Positions 40,672 to 49,612 of a stretch of DNA of 64,000 nt are shown here, piece by piece (positions within the stretch are counted from its first letter, which is position 1; the number at the start of each line of letters is the position of its first letter). The stretch is taken from the NCBI GenBank assembly GCA_022803075.1, contig JAFFTF010000003.1, positions 218,492 through 282,491 on the forward strand. Direction: 5' to 3'. The DNA comes from Micrococcales bacterium 31B. GTDB lineage: Bacteria; Actinomycetota; Actinomycetes; Actinomycetales; Dermabacteraceae. The notes below the pieces were generated by a model, which saw only the letters and a program-made list of their open reading frames with translations, did no database searches and was not told the origin of the DNA. The position numbers and the translations under genes are program-made.

Positions 40672-41715
40672 TCAATCGCTAGCCAACACCCAACTGAGCA
40701 GCGCGCGCGCCTTCACCGCCGACAGGTCGCCCAGGATCAAGAAGTGCGCCGCATCATCGTCGATCAATCCGTTCTCGACCACCTCGCCCGCGCTCACCCT
40801 GGTCCCCCGAACCACCGGTATGGTCGCCGCGAGCGCACTCGCCGCCTCCAGCGCCTCAGCCCCCAGATTGCCGCCACCAAAACCTGCCAGGACCAGGCCG
40901 TCGGCGTCCGCCCCCAACACCCCCAGGAGTCCCGGATCAAAGCCCACGTGCAGCGTCAGCAGCGGAACCCGGCCGAGCCGCGCGGGCACGGCCTGCGGGA
41001 GCGGTCGACCCGCGTGGGCGCGAGCCTTTGCGAGCACGGCAGCGAGTTCGGCGTGGCCGCCCTCGCGGTAGAGCACCGCGCGACCAGCCGCGACGTGCCC
41101 GAGCAGGCCACGTTCGCCGCCCGTGAACGCGTCCACTCGAGAGGTGTGCGCCTTGGTCACGCTCCAGGGATCGAAAATCGAGTCATTCAACACGACCATC
41201 ACTCCGGACGCCGCGGGGTGCGTCGCCAGCGTCGCCGCCGCCAGCAGGTTGGCCGGGCCCTCGGCCGAGATGGCGTTCGCGGGCCGCATGGAACCCACCA
41301 GCACTACGGGCGAGTGCCGCGCCCCGGCCAGCTCGGAGAGGGCCGCTGCGAGGAACAGGGCCGTCTCTTCGAGGGAGTCGGTGCCGTGGGTGATCACAAT
41401 GCCCGTCAGGTGCGGGTCACGCACGGCCGCGAGGGTCTCCCGCAACAACTCGAGCCAATGCTCGGGGGTCAGCGACGACGAATCCAGCGAGAACACGGGC
41501 CGCAGCTCGAGGTCGGCCAGGTTGCCGAGGCCCGGCACGGAATCCAGCAGGTCCGAGGCGCTCAGCACACCGGCCTCGTAGGAGCCGGGGCGGGAGTCTT
41601 CGCTCGTGCGGCCCGCGATGGTGCCACCCGTGGTGAGCACCGCGAGGCGGGGCCGGTTCTCGCCGGTAACCGGCGAAAGGCGAGGTGAGGGGGCAGTCTG
41701 CGGGGTCTCGTGCAC
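40672..41715 (-). CDS. ansA: L-asparaginase
   Basis: The 347-residue product carries both active-site blocks of bacterial asparaginases: Thr-Gly-Gly-Thr-Ile-Ala near the N-terminus and His-Gly-Thr-Asp-Ser-Leu-Glu-Glu-Thr further in. It hydrolyses asparagine to aspartate and ammonia. No signal peptide is visible, so a cytoplasmic type I enzyme is likely. It is monocistronic, about 60 bp before argS, with a terminator-like hairpin upstream that isolates it from the symporter gene. Confidence 0.93.
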   Translation of the reverse strand: MHETPQTAPSPRLSPVTGENRPRLAVLTTGGTIAGRTSEDSRPGSYEAGVLSASDLLDSVPGLGNLADLELRPVFSLDSSSLTPEHWLELLRETLAAVRDPHLTGIVITHGTDSLEETALFLAAALSELAGARHSPVVLVGSMRPANAISAEGPANLLAAATLATHPAASGVMVVLNDSIFDPWSVTKAHTSRVDAFTGGERGLLGHVAAGRAVLYREGGHAELAAVLAKARAHAGRPLPQAVPARLGRVPLLTLHVGFDPGLLGVLGADADGLVLAGFGGGNLGAEALEAASALAATIPVVRGTRVSAGEVVENGLIDDDAAHFLILGDLSAVKARALLSWVLASD

Positions 41716-41747
41716 GCGAACAGCCTATCAATGGCGACGCGAGGAAT

Positions 41748-41777
41748 CACCGGCCGACCCCAGGGGGCCGACCGGTG
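41748..41777 (-). terminator. Hairpin terminator after actP-like gene
   Basis: Two 14-nt arms (41748-41761 and 41764-41777) face each other with a 2-nt gap. As RNA from the minus strand all 14 positions pair, two of them as G-U. From the plus strand the same two would be A-C mismatches. The hairpin is therefore built for minus-strand transcripts. No T-run follows, as is common in high-GC actinobacteria. Confidence 0.7.
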
Positions 41778-41833
41778 ATGAGTGAGACTGGCGAGCGAGG
41801 TTCGGGGGCACCTCGCGCGCCGACGATCCAGCC

Positions 41834-43432
41834 TTAGTGGCTGGCCGTCTCGCGCGCCGCACCGGCGCCCGAGAGGGACCTGACCTCCATTTCGGCGTAT
41901 TTCTGCTTGTCGAACTCGTTCGACAAGATCGTGCCGAGCCAGCCGAGCAGGAACCCGACGGGGATGGAGATAATACCCGGGTTGCTGAGCGGGAACAGAT
42001 CGAAATCGGCACCGGGGAACATCGCCTTCGCGTTCCCCGAAACGGCCGGGGAGAACACGATCAGGAGGATCGCGACGATCAGGCCGCCGTAGATCGACCA
42101 GCAGGCGCCTTGCGTGTTGAACCGCTTCCAGAACAGCGAGTAAATGATGACCGGCAGGTTGGCCGAGGCCGCCACCGCGAACGCGAGGGCCACCAGGAAC
42201 GCCACGTTCTGACCGTTGGCGACGATGCCGCCGACGATGGAGACGAGACCAATCACGACCGCGGTGATGCGCGCGACCTTCACCTCCTGCTGCTCAGTGG
42301 CCTTGCCCTGCTTCATTACCGTGTTGTAAATGTCGTGGGCGAAGGAAGCCGAGGCGGTGATGGTCAGGCCCGCCACCACGGCCAGGATGGTCGCGAAGGC
42401 GACCGCCGCGATAATGCCGAGCAGAATCGTTCCGCCCAACTCGTAAGCCAACAGCGGGGCCGCGGCGTTTTCGCCGGCCGTCTGCAGCGCCTCGGGCGGC
42501 ACCATGGCTCCGGCACCGTAACCGATCACGAGGGTGAGCAGGTAGAACAGGCCGATCAACGCAATCGCCCAAGTCACTGAGCGACGCGCCTCCTTAGCGG
42601 TCGGCACGGTGTAGAACCGCATCAGCACGTGCGGCAGGCCAGCCGTGCCCAGCACCAACGCGAGGGCCAGCGAAATGAAGTCGAGCTTCGTCGTCAGGCT
42701 CTTGCCGTACTTCGTCATCGGCTCGATGATGGATTCGCCCTTGCCACCCGCGCCGTTGATCGCGTCGATGCCCGACTGGATGACCGCCGAGAAGTTGAAT
42801 CCGTGAGTGCCGAGCACCCACACCGTCATCACACCGGCGCCAATAATCAGCAGGATGGCCTTGATGATCTGCACGTAGGTGGTGCCCTTCATGCCTCCGA
42901 CCAGCACGTAGAACACCATCACGACGCCAACCACGAAGATGACGATGCCCTGCTGCGCCTTGCCCGAAATGCCGAGCAGCAGCGCGATGAGGCCACCGGC
43001 GCCGGCCATTTGGGCGAGCAGGTAGAAAAACGACACCACCAAAGTCGAGGTGGCAGCCGCACGACGGACCGGCGCCTGCCGCATCCTAAACGAGACGACG
43101 TCCGCCATCGTGTAGCGGCCCGTGTTTCGCAGCAGTTCGGCGACCAGCAGCAGCGCCACCAGCCAGGCCACCAAGAACCCGATGGAGTAGAGGAACCCGT
43201 CGTAGCCGCTCACCGCGATGGCTCCGGCGATGCCGAGGAACGATGCCGCCGAGAGATAGTCGCCCGCGATGGCGATGCCATTTTGGCGCCCGTCGAAGGC
43301 GCGGCCTCCTGCGTAAAAATCGGCCGCCGAGGTGTTCTTCTTCGAGGCCTTTAACACGATCGCCATCGTGACGATCACGAACGTGGCGAAAATGGCGAGA
43401 TTGAAGATGGGATTACCCACGTCAGTTTGCAT
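41834..43432 (-). CDS. actP: Sodium:acetate-type symporter (SSS family)
   Basis: The product has 532 residues and about 13 membrane helices. The SSS-family mark Gly-Arg-x-Phe-Asp-Gly-x-Gln-Asn-Gly is followed by Ala-Gly-Asp-Tyr-Leu-Ser-Ala-Ala-Ser-Phe-Leu-Gly. It fits the ActP/MctC group that imports acetate, pyruvate or propionate. The ATG at 43432 is chosen because GGAGGG lies upstream; it overlaps the end of the DUF485 gene by 11 bp. A DUF485 partner upstream is the rule for this group. The exact monocarboxylate is not determined. Confidence 0.9.
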   Translation of the reverse strand: MQTDVGNPIFNLAIFATFVIVTMAIVLKASKKNTSAADFYAGGRAFDGRQNGIAIAGDYLSAASFLGIAGAIAVSGYDGFLYSIGFLVAWLVALLLVAELLRNTGRYTMADVVSFRMRQAPVRRAAATSTLVVSFFYLLAQMAGAGGLIALLLGISGKAQQGIVIFVVGVVMVFYVLVGGMKGTTYVQIIKAILLIIGAGVMTVWVLGTHGFNFSAVIQSGIDAINGAGGKGESIIEPMTKYGKSLTTKLDFISLALALVLGTAGLPHVLMRFYTVPTAKEARRSVTWAIALIGLFYLLTLVIGYGAGAMVPPEALQTAGENAAAPLLAYELGGTILLGIIAAVAFATILAVVAGLTITASASFAHDIYNTVMKQGKATEQQEVKVARITAVVIGLVSIVGGIVANGQNVAFLVALAFAVAASANLPVIIYSLFWKRFNTQGACWSIYGGLIVAILLIVFSPAVSGNAKAMFPGADFDLFPLSNPGIISIPVGFLLGWLGTILSNEFDKQKYAEMEVRSLSGAGAARETASH

Positions 43433-43781
43433 CGTCGCCCTCCATTTCATGACGAATCTTGTCGGCGATGGGGTCCACGCGCTTGTTCATGTGTCGCACG
43501 TAGAGGAACGTGATGAAGAAGGTCGTGACGAACTGCAGGAGGCCCATGACCAGGCCGACGGTGATATTGCTACCGCCGATGCGTTGCGCCATGAAGTCCA
43601 CCGCAAACGTGCTGAGCAAGACGTAGAGCATGTACCACAGGAAAAACGCTGCGGTCAGGGGGAAAGCAAAGTTGCGGATGCGGCGCCGAAGTTCTTTGAA
43701 CTCCGGGGTGTCCTGCATCCTCTCGTAATCTTCGGGGGAAAGACCGGCCTGTGGCGGGTCCCCGATTTCTGGCTGAGCCAC
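43422..43781 (-). CDS. DUF485 membrane protein, symporter partner
   Basis: The 119-residue product has two membrane helices (about residues 40-63 and 75-100) and the DUF485 pattern Phe-x-x-Leu-x-x-x-x-Arg-x-Phe-x-Phe-Pro-Leu-Thr before the first. It is encoded directly upstream of, and overlaps, the acetate-type symporter gene, as yjcH does with actP in E. coli. It probably aids assembly or function of that transporter. A GTG at 43781 is used because GAGGAGG lies 6 nt upstream. Confidence 0.88.
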   Translation of the reverse strand: MAQPEIGDPPQAGLSPEDYERMQDTPEFKELRRRIRNFAFPLTAAFFLWYMLYVLLSTFAVDFMAQRIGGSNITVGLVMGLLQFVTTFFITFLYVRHMNKRVDPIADKIRHEMEGDDAN

Positions 43782-43907
43782 GGCAACCTCCTCGTTGCAA
43801 GTGGTGGGCAAGTGCTGTTCGCGTTAGCGTAGTTCCCGCTCGCGCGGCGCTCAGCGGCTTCCGGGAGCCAATCGACAAGCGGTCGATTTTTGCGGTGAAC
43901 GGTTCCG

Positions 43908-45416
43908 CTAGCGGGGCAGAGAGCGCACGCGTGACTGTGCGTCTAACGGCACGTGCAGGGATTCCATGACGGTAGCGACGCGTGCCGCGGGCTCGGGGCG
44001 CGTCGCCAGCGAGACCAGCACCATCGTCGCGAACGCCAGCGGGCAGGTCCACGCCGCGGGCTGCTGCAGCCAGGACGGCACGTCGAGCGCGGCCACCAAG
44101 TTGGCCGCGGCAGCACCCCCCGACGCAATGCCGCCCACCGTGAGGCCCGCTAACGCACCCTTGCGCGTCAGCCGGGTCCACCAGATGCCAAGCACCAGCA
44201 GAGGGCACAGGGTCGAGGCCGCCACGGCAAACGCTAGGCCCACCATGCGCGCCACCTGCAGGTGCGGCAGGATGAACGAGAACGCTAACGGCACCACCAG
44301 GGCCGGCACGAGGGCTAGACGAAATGCCAGGGCGGTGCGATGCTCGGTCCAACGCGCCACGACATCCTGGCACAACACGCCCGCAACGCACACCACGAGC
44401 CCGCTCGATGCGGAGACAAACGCCGCGAAGGCACCGGCCGCGGTAAAGGCCGACAGCACGTCCGCGAGCCAACCCGGCCCCAGCACGCGTCCGGGCAATT
44501 CGAGCACCACGGCAGCCTCGTTGCCCCGCGCGGCCAGGTCGGGGGCCACCACCCGGCCCAGGGCGCCATAGGCCACGGGCAGCACGTAAAACGCCCCGAG
44601 CAACGCGAGCACCAGCAGCGTCGTGCGTCGCGCCGCCGTCCCCGTGGGGTTGGTATAAAACCGCACCAGCACATGCGGCAGGCCCACGGCCCCGAAAATG
44701 AGCGCTATCAGCAGCGAATACGTGTCGAAGAGGGAGGACGGTGACGAGAGTCCCACCTCCATGGGCACGCCCGCTAGGCTCGGCGACGGGGGTTCACTGC
44801 GCACGCCGCCCCACCACGCAATGCCCATGAACGCTAGCGGCACGGCCAGCGCGGTGAGCTTCAGCCAGAACTGCACGGCCTGCGTGAACGTTACCGACCG
44901 CATACCCGCGTTGCTGGCGACCACCAGCACGAGGGCCGCGACCATGAACGAGCCCACCGCGCGCGGCCACCCCGTCAAGTACGCCACGAGCGAGCCCGCC
45001 GCCTGAAATTGCGGCAGCACATACAGCCAGCCGATCAGCACCGAGATCACGCTCACGACCAGGCGGGGGCCGCGGCGTCCGAACCGAAACTCCGCAAAGT
45101 CAGAGACGGTGTATGCCCCGCTGCGCCGCAGGGGTGCCGCGACGAACAGCAAGAGCAGCAGGTAGCCGAAGGTGTAGCCCACGGGAAACCACAACATGTT
45201 CGCGCCATCGCTCAAGATCAGCGCGGCGACCCCGAAGAACGAGGCCGCAGAAATGTACTCGCCGCCGATAGCGGACGCGTTCATGAGCGGCGACACGGTG
45301 CGGTTCGCGACGTAGAAGTCGCCCGTCGTGCGGCGCGCGCCGCCCGCCAGGCCACCAGCCACGAACGTCACCAGCACGGTGACCCCCATGGCAATCAGCG
45401 CGGCGACGGGGTTCAT
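43908..45416 (-). CDS. Second SSS-family symporter
   Basis: The product has about 502 residues and about 13 membrane helices, with Phe-Tyr-Val-Ala-Asn-Arg-Thr-Val followed by Gly-Glu-Tyr-Ile-Ser-Ala-Ala-Ser-Phe-Phe-Gly. It is in the same family as the product at 41834-43432, but clearly diverged. The ATG at 45416 overlaps the stop of a small two-TM gene by 4 bp. It is the last gene of a four-gene run with a sensor kinase and LytTR regulator, so its expression or activity is probably tied to that pathway. Substrate: a monocarboxylate is likely, not proven. Confidence 0.87.
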   Translation of the reverse strand: MNPVAALIAMGVTVLVTFVAGGLAGGARRTTGDFYVANRTVSPLMNASAIGGEYISAASFFGVAALILSDGANMLWFPVGYTFGYLLLLLFVAAPLRRSGAYTVSDFAEFRFGRRGPRLVVSVISVLIGWLYVLPQFQAAGSLVAYLTGWPRAVGSFMVAALVLVVASNAGMRSVTFTQAVQFWLKLTALAVPLAFMGIAWWGGVRSEPPSPSLAGVPMEVGLSSPSSLFDTYSLLIALIFGAVGLPHVLVRFYTNPTGTAARRTTLLVLALLGAFYVLPVAYGALGRVVAPDLAARGNEAAVVLELPGRVLGPGWLADVLSAFTAAGAFAAFVSASSGLVVCVAGVLCQDVVARWTEHRTALAFRLALVPALVVPLAFSFILPHLQVARMVGLAFAVAASTLCPLLVLGIWWTRLTRKGALAGLTVGGIASGGAAAANLVAALDVPSWLQQPAAWTCPLAFATMVLVSLATRPEPAARVATVMESLHVPLDAQSRVRSLPR

Positions 45417-45796
45417 GAGTCGGTGCCTTCGAGCGCCTGCCGATACTCGTCCTCGAGGCGTGACGCATTGCTCTCGTAGAAGCGGCCCACGGTCCACAGC
45501 ACGGGGTAGATCAGGACGCCCAGGACCACCCACATGGCACTAACACCCGCGACCCGCACTTCACTCAGCCCCGGCACGAGGGCGAGCAGCGCCGGGAGGC
45601 CAAACAGCATCACGAGCGACACCGCCGCGATGGCGCTCGAGAGTCGGCGCTGCGCGCGCATGAGGCTCAGCGCATGCACGTCGCGCACGGTCGGGGCGTC
45701 GCGCGGGGTGCCTGCAGGCGACGGACCGAGCGTCGGATCAAGGCGCACCACGCGCTGGCGTCGCGGCGGCCGAGTGGGTTCGGGGGTGTCGCTCAC
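45413..45796 (-). CDS. Small two-TM symporter-associated protein
   Basis: The 127-residue product has a basic, Pro-rich N-terminus, an amphipathic helix (Leu-Met-Arg-Ala-Gln-Arg-Arg-Leu), and two membrane helices at about 54-75 and 83-102. The tail is acidic. Position and topology mirror the DUF485 partner of the neighbouring symporter, although the DUF485 motif itself is not obvious. Both ends overlap neighbours by 4 bp (response regulator upstream, symporter downstream). It is probably the symporter's accessory subunit. Confidence 0.8.
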   Translation of the reverse strand: MSDTPEPTRPPRRQRVVRLDPTLGPSPAGTPRDAPTVRDVHALSLMRAQRRLSSAIAAVSLVMLFGLPALLALVPGLSEVRVAGVSAMWVVLGVLIYPVLWTVGRFYESNASRLEDEYRQALEGTDS

Positions 45797-46572
45797 GAGG
45801 TATGCCCGAGGTGCATGCGCGCCATCGCCTCGCGAATCTCGCGCGCATTGCGTCGGCTCACGGGAATCTCGACTTCGGCCGGGCGGGCCCGCACCACAAT
45901 GCTGTGTCTACCGGCGTCATTGCGCAGAGCCGCGATGGCGTCGAGTCGCACCAGGTAGGCGCGGTGCGCCCGCACGAACGCGGCGCTCCACCGCGCCTCG
46001 AGGTCGGCCAGGGTGGTGCGCACGAGAAAGTGCTCAGCGCCCGTGAACAGGCGCACGTAATCGCCGTTGGCCTCTGCGTAGAACACCTCGGCTGGCCCGA
46101 GAAAACGGGTTTCTCCCCCGCGTTCTGCGGCGATTTTGAGTCCGCCCGCGGCCGCGACCGGCGGGCTGGACGCCTCGGTGGCCCGTTCGCGTGCCTGGCC
46201 CCGGCGCTGTGCGGCCTCCTGCACTTTGGTGAGGGCCCTCGTCACCCGCTCCGGTCGAAACGGCTTGACGATGTAGTCGCAGACGCCGATCTCGAAAGCT
46301 TCGACGGCGTGTTCGTCGAGCGCGGTGACGAACACGATCAGCGGCGGGCGGGCGAATTGCCCGAGCACCTCGGCCAGTTCGAGACCCGTGAGGCCGGGCA
46401 TGTTGATGTCGAGGAACACGGCGTCGACGTGCGTTTCGCGCAGGCTCCTCAGGGCGCCCGTGGCGTCCGGCGCCTGTAGCACCGTGAGGGTTGGGTCGGA
46501 GCCCCGGAGCGCGTACACGATTTCGCGCAGCGCGGGCGGTTCGTCGTCGACCGCGAGAATGGTGAGGCTCAT
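45793..46572 (-). CDS. LytTR-family response regulator
   Basis: The product has 259 residues. The N-terminal receiver domain has Asp-Asp-Glu at 9-11, phospho-acceptor Asp55 in Phe-Leu-Asp-Ile-Asn-Met-Pro-Gly, and Lys in Val-Lys-Pro-Phe. A C-terminal LytTR DNA-binding domain (about 150-255) contains Phe-Tyr-Ala-Glu-Ala-Asn-Gly-Asp-Tyr and Phe-x-Arg-x-His-Arg. It overlaps the kinase gene upstream by 4 bp. It should control the downstream symporter, or a distant target, when phosphorylated. Confidence 0.94.
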   Translation of the reverse strand: MSLTILAVDDEPPALREIVYALRGSDPTLTVLQAPDATGALRSLRETHVDAVFLDINMPGLTGLELAEVLGQFARPPLIVFVTALDEHAVEAFEIGVCDYIVKPFRPERVTRALTKVQEAAQRRGQARERATEASSPPVAAAGGLKIAAERGGETRFLGPAEVFYAEANGDYVRLFTGAEHFLVRTTLADLEARWSAAFVRAHRAYLVRLDAIAALRNDAGRHSIVVRARPAEVEIPVSRRNAREIREAMARMHLGHTS

Positions 46573-47765
46573 AGATTCATCATGGCAAACTTCGGGATCC
46601 GCAGGCCCACCTTGGTGCCCGCGCCGGGCGCTGTTTCTACATCGAGGCCGTGGCCGAACGCAGCGATGAGTCGCTGGTCGACATTGGCGATGCCGATACT
46701 GTGCCCAACGCGCCCGGCGAGTGCCTCGGCCGCGAATCGCGGATCCATGCCGACCCCGTCGTCCTCGATGGAAAGCAGCACGTCAGGCCCCACGCTGCGC
46801 GCGACGATATTGATGCGGCCTTCTCCCGCGCGTTTCTCGATGCCGTGCTTGACGGCGTTCTCGACCAGGGGCTGCAGGCAGAGGTAGGGCAGCTGCACGG
46901 TAAGGGTTTCGGGCGCGATGTCGAGCCGCACCCGCAGTCGTTCACCAAAGCGCGCCTGTTCGAGGGAGAGGTACTGCTCGACGGCCGTGAGTTCTTCGGC
47001 GAGGGTGGTTGCGTGATCGCGCTTGCGAAACGAGTAGCGCGTGAAGTCAGCGAAGTCGAGCAGCAGTTCGCGTGCGTGCTCGGGGTCGGTGCGGGTGTAG
47101 CTGGCGATGGCGTTGAGCGCGTTGTAGATGAAGTGCGGCGAAATTTGTGCGCGCAGGGCCACGACTTCGGCGCGGGCCAGGGCCGCTTGGGCCGCGTCGA
47201 GGGCGGCGAGTTCGAATTGACTCGACACGAAGCGGGCGGTCTCCTGCATCGCCAACACGTCGCGCGAAGTGGGCGGCCACGGGGTGAACGCGAGGAGGCA
47301 GCGTTGCGGCTGGTCCCCCGGCACCAGGTCGAGCAGCACGCCCATCGCGTGCATGCGCGCGGTTTTCGCGCCCCGGCGCTGCAGGTCTCGCCCGGCCCAC
47401 AGGTGGACCTTGCATCCGGGCCCCTTGTCACCGTCGAGGGCGATATCGCGGGCGAGGCCGGACGCGAGGGTGCCCAGGTCTGATTTTCCGGGCCCGTCCC
47501 AGCCGAGGAGGGACGACGCGGAGGCAAGCGCCACGGTGGGTACCCCGGTGATGCTGCTGAGGTGCCGCGCGGCGTGATCTCCGGTCTCGGCGACATCCCC
47601 GCGGAGCAGCGGCGCGGCCTCGCTGACGATATGCAGGGCGCGCTGGATGGCGCGGTCGGCCTCGCTGCCGAGCACGTGACGCGAGCGGGCCGCGCGGTGT
47701 ATGAGAAAGGCCCCCGCGACGATGCCGACGGCGAGGAGTGCGATCACGAGGTTGGTCCAGGGCAC
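46569..47765 (-). CDS. LytS-type sensor histidine kinase
   Basis: The product has 398 residues. One membrane helix (4-23) is followed by a GAF-like domain (about 50-180) and the His-kinase domain, with phospho-acceptor His211 in Ile-Ser-Pro-His-Phe-Ile-Tyr-Asn-Ala-Leu-Asn. Then come the N-box Glu-Asn-Ala-Val-Lys-His-Gly and the G-box Asp-Asp-Gly-Val-Gly-Met-Asp. It lacks the multi-helix sensor of classical LytS, so the signal is probably cytoplasmic. This architecture resembles the BtsS/YehU group, which sense pyruvate and sit beside transporters. It heads the four-gene symporter operon. Confidence 0.92.
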   Translation of the reverse strand: MPWTNLVIALLAVGIVAGAFLIHRAARSRHVLGSEADRAIQRALHIVSEAAPLLRGDVAETGDHAARHLSSITGVPTVALASASSLLGWDGPGKSDLGTLASGLARDIALDGDKGPGCKVHLWAGRDLQRRGAKTARMHAMGVLLDLVPGDQPQRCLLAFTPWPPTSRDVLAMQETARFVSSQFELAALDAAQAALARAEVVALRAQISPHFIYNALNAIASYTRTDPEHARELLLDFADFTRYSFRKRDHATTLAEELTAVEQYLSLEQARFGERLRVRLDIAPETLTVQLPYLCLQPLVENAVKHGIEKRAGEGRINIVARSVGPDVLLSIEDDGVGMDPRFAAEALAGRVGHSIGIANVDQRLIAAFGHGLDVETAPGAGTKVGLRIPKFAMMNL

Positions 47766-47816
47766 ACTTCAGGGTAGCGATGCGTGGGCTGTGGCGGGTT
47801 GCACAGTGTGGATATA

Positions 47817-47837
47817 TTTCGTCCCGTCGTGACGAAA
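47817..47837. promoter_or_regulatory. Palindrome upstream of sensor kinase operon
   Basis: TTTCGTC and GACGAAA are exact inverted repeats separated by 7 nt, 52 bp upstream of the kinase start codon and next to an AT-rich TATAT stretch. The size and position suit a transcription factor site controlling the kinase-regulator-symporter operon. It is unlike LytTR sites, which are direct repeats, so another regulator may bind it. Confidence 0.4.
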
Positions 47838-48499
47838 CCGACAGCAGGCTTCCGCTACCCAAAGCTACCTATGATATACACACTCGCTACCCCGAGAGTT
47901 ACCCGCACATAACGCATTTGTGCGCTCAATAAATCGAGCCGCGAACCTCATGACACGGCAACCTGGCGAGCCGACAAGGGCCATTTGAGAAAAGTTAATT
48001 GGTCGCACCGAAATAATTTTTGAAACACTTTTGTGGCAGCCAAGGCTGACCAATTGTCACAGTTCATTAATCCCTGCCGACGACAGTCGGCGCCACACCA
48101 ATTCATCTCGCGGTGACATTCGCAGCGTAAGTGCAGCGAGACTCGACCACGCCGGGGGCGCCGTCGATCTGGGCGCACACGCGACATCTCAAAGGTAAAG
48201 CAATTAAGTTACACAAGCGAACCGCTGCGCGGCGAGCTTGCGGCCCCACCGCCCCGACTTCCAGCTGCAAATTCGCCGCTCCCGAGAGCACGACTCGCCA
48301 CTCGGCAATGGAGGATATTGAACTTTCACAGCAGAGCCCTGACTCAACCCACGACGCCTCGCGGGTACTCGCGAGTGAAGCGCTCGAATACCTTACGCAG
48401 GCAACTTCATTACCCCTCGTGAGCATGCATCACTTCAAGCTAGGTAAAAATTGTGAATCCACATTGCGTCCAAAATGCTCGACACCTAGAGTCGATCCG
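47838..48499. other. AT-rich gap before teichoic acid locus
   Basis: About 660 bp has no convincing gene. Base composition drops clearly below the surrounding genes, with several A/T runs (AAAGTTAATT, AATAATTTTTG). A plus-strand frame continuous with the first transferase is open from 48131, but its extra 123 residues look like non-coding translation. The region probably contains the promoter of the 48.5-54.9 kb operon and may mark a transferred segment. Confidence 0.45.
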
Positions 48500-49612
48500 A
48501 TGACTACCTTGGTTCTGGCAATCCTCAAATTGATTGCACGTGCGATTTACGCGTGCTTCAAGGTTTTCCCGACCCAGAAAAAAGTGGTGCTCATCTCGCG
48601 ACTGTCGGGCCAGAGTTCGATCGACTTCAGGACCCTCAGCGACTACCTGAATCACCATTACCCGAACCACACGGTCGTAACCCTCAACCATCACATGTCG
48701 TCCAAGGTGCGTCACGCATTCCAGGTGCTGCTCGAGATGTACCACCTCGCCACCGCACAAGCATGCGTTGCGGAAAGCTACGTCATTGCCGTCAGCCTGT
48801 TCCGTCACAAGCCGTCCCTCACCATTGTGCAAATGTGGCATGCCCTAGGCGCCCTCAAACGATTCGGCCACCTCGCAATCGGGCGCCCCGAGGGCTCGAG
48901 TGCCGCAATCGCCAAGGCCATGCACATGCATGAGAATTACGACTACGTTCTCACCGGCGGCCCGGCATCGGTGGAGACCTTTGCACGAGCGTTTCGCGTG
49001 CCCACCTCCGCAGTGAAGCCGATTGGCTTGCCTCGAGTCGACTACCTGCTCAGCGACAATGCCAGCGACAACGCGCGGCGTCACCTCGGCGATCTCTGGA
49101 CTGAAATCTCGACGCGCCCCGTGATTGTTTTCGCCCCCACGTTCCGCAAGGGGCGCAAACCGGTGTTTGACCCCCTGCTCGCGAACTTTTGCTTTGATAC
49201 CCACCATCTCTTGATCGCCTGCCACCAACGGGATGCCCACCATCTCCCTAAGATCCCGCAGGGCGCCTTCATGGCACCCCCCGGACGAGTTGTCGAGTTC
49301 TTGCCTATCGCCGTCGGCCTCATCACGGACTACTCTGCGTCGGCCTTCGATGCCGCCGCGCTTGGCATCCCCACATATTTTTGGGTGCACGACATCTCCA
49401 CCTACTCCGCTCGCCGCGGTCTCACGCTGGACTACACGCCCGGCAACCTGGGCGGCTCGGTGGTCAGCGAAGACCCCCAGGTGATAGTCGACGCCGTTCG
49501 TAATCGCACCTTCGACGTCGCGGCGTGGGAAGAATTCGCATCGCGGTACGTTGCCGTGCGCGACGGTTCGTGCACCGAAAAGCTCGTTGAATTGCTGGAA
49601 CTGAGCCCATGA
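48500..49612 (+). CDS. CDP-glycerol glycerophosphotransferase-like protein
   Basis: The 370-residue product has an N-terminal hydrophobic segment and then a GT-B-like fold. Family marks are Met-Trp-His-Ala-Leu-Gly-Ala-Leu-Lys, Ala-Pro-Thr-Phe-Arg-Lys-Gly, and Thr-Asp-Tyr-Ser-Ala-Ser-Ala-Phe-Asp. It should add glycerol phosphate, or a related polyol phosphate, from a CDP-activated donor to a wall polymer primer. The start is the ATG at 48500, just before the conserved hydrophobic beginning, without a strong ribosome binding site. It overlaps the next transferase by 4 bp, so both work in one pathway; this one may be the primase. Confidence 0.85.
   Translation: MTTLVLAILKLIARAIYACFKVFPTQKKVVLISRLSGQSSIDFRTLSDYLNHHYPNHTVVTLNHHMSSKVRHAFQVLLEMYHLATAQACVAESYVIAVSLFRHKPSLTIVQMWHALGALKRFGHLAIGRPEGSSAAIAKAMHMHENYDYVLTGGPASVETFARAFRVPTSAVKPIGLPRVDYLLSDNASDNARRHLGDLWTEISTRPVIVFAPTFRKGRKPVFDPLLANFCFDTHHLLIACHQRDAHHLPKIPQGAFMAPPGRVVEFLPIAVGLITDYSASAFDAAALGIPTYFWVHDISTYSARRGLTLDYTPGNLGGSVVSEDPQVIVDAVRNRTFDVAAWEEFASRYVAVRDGSCTEKLVELLELSP

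Noticed and set aside
48131..48499. 123-residue N-terminal extension of the first glycerophosphotransferase
   Set aside because: It looks like translated non-coding DNA, has no ribosome binding site and shows no family similarity. It is kept as a gap with a note.
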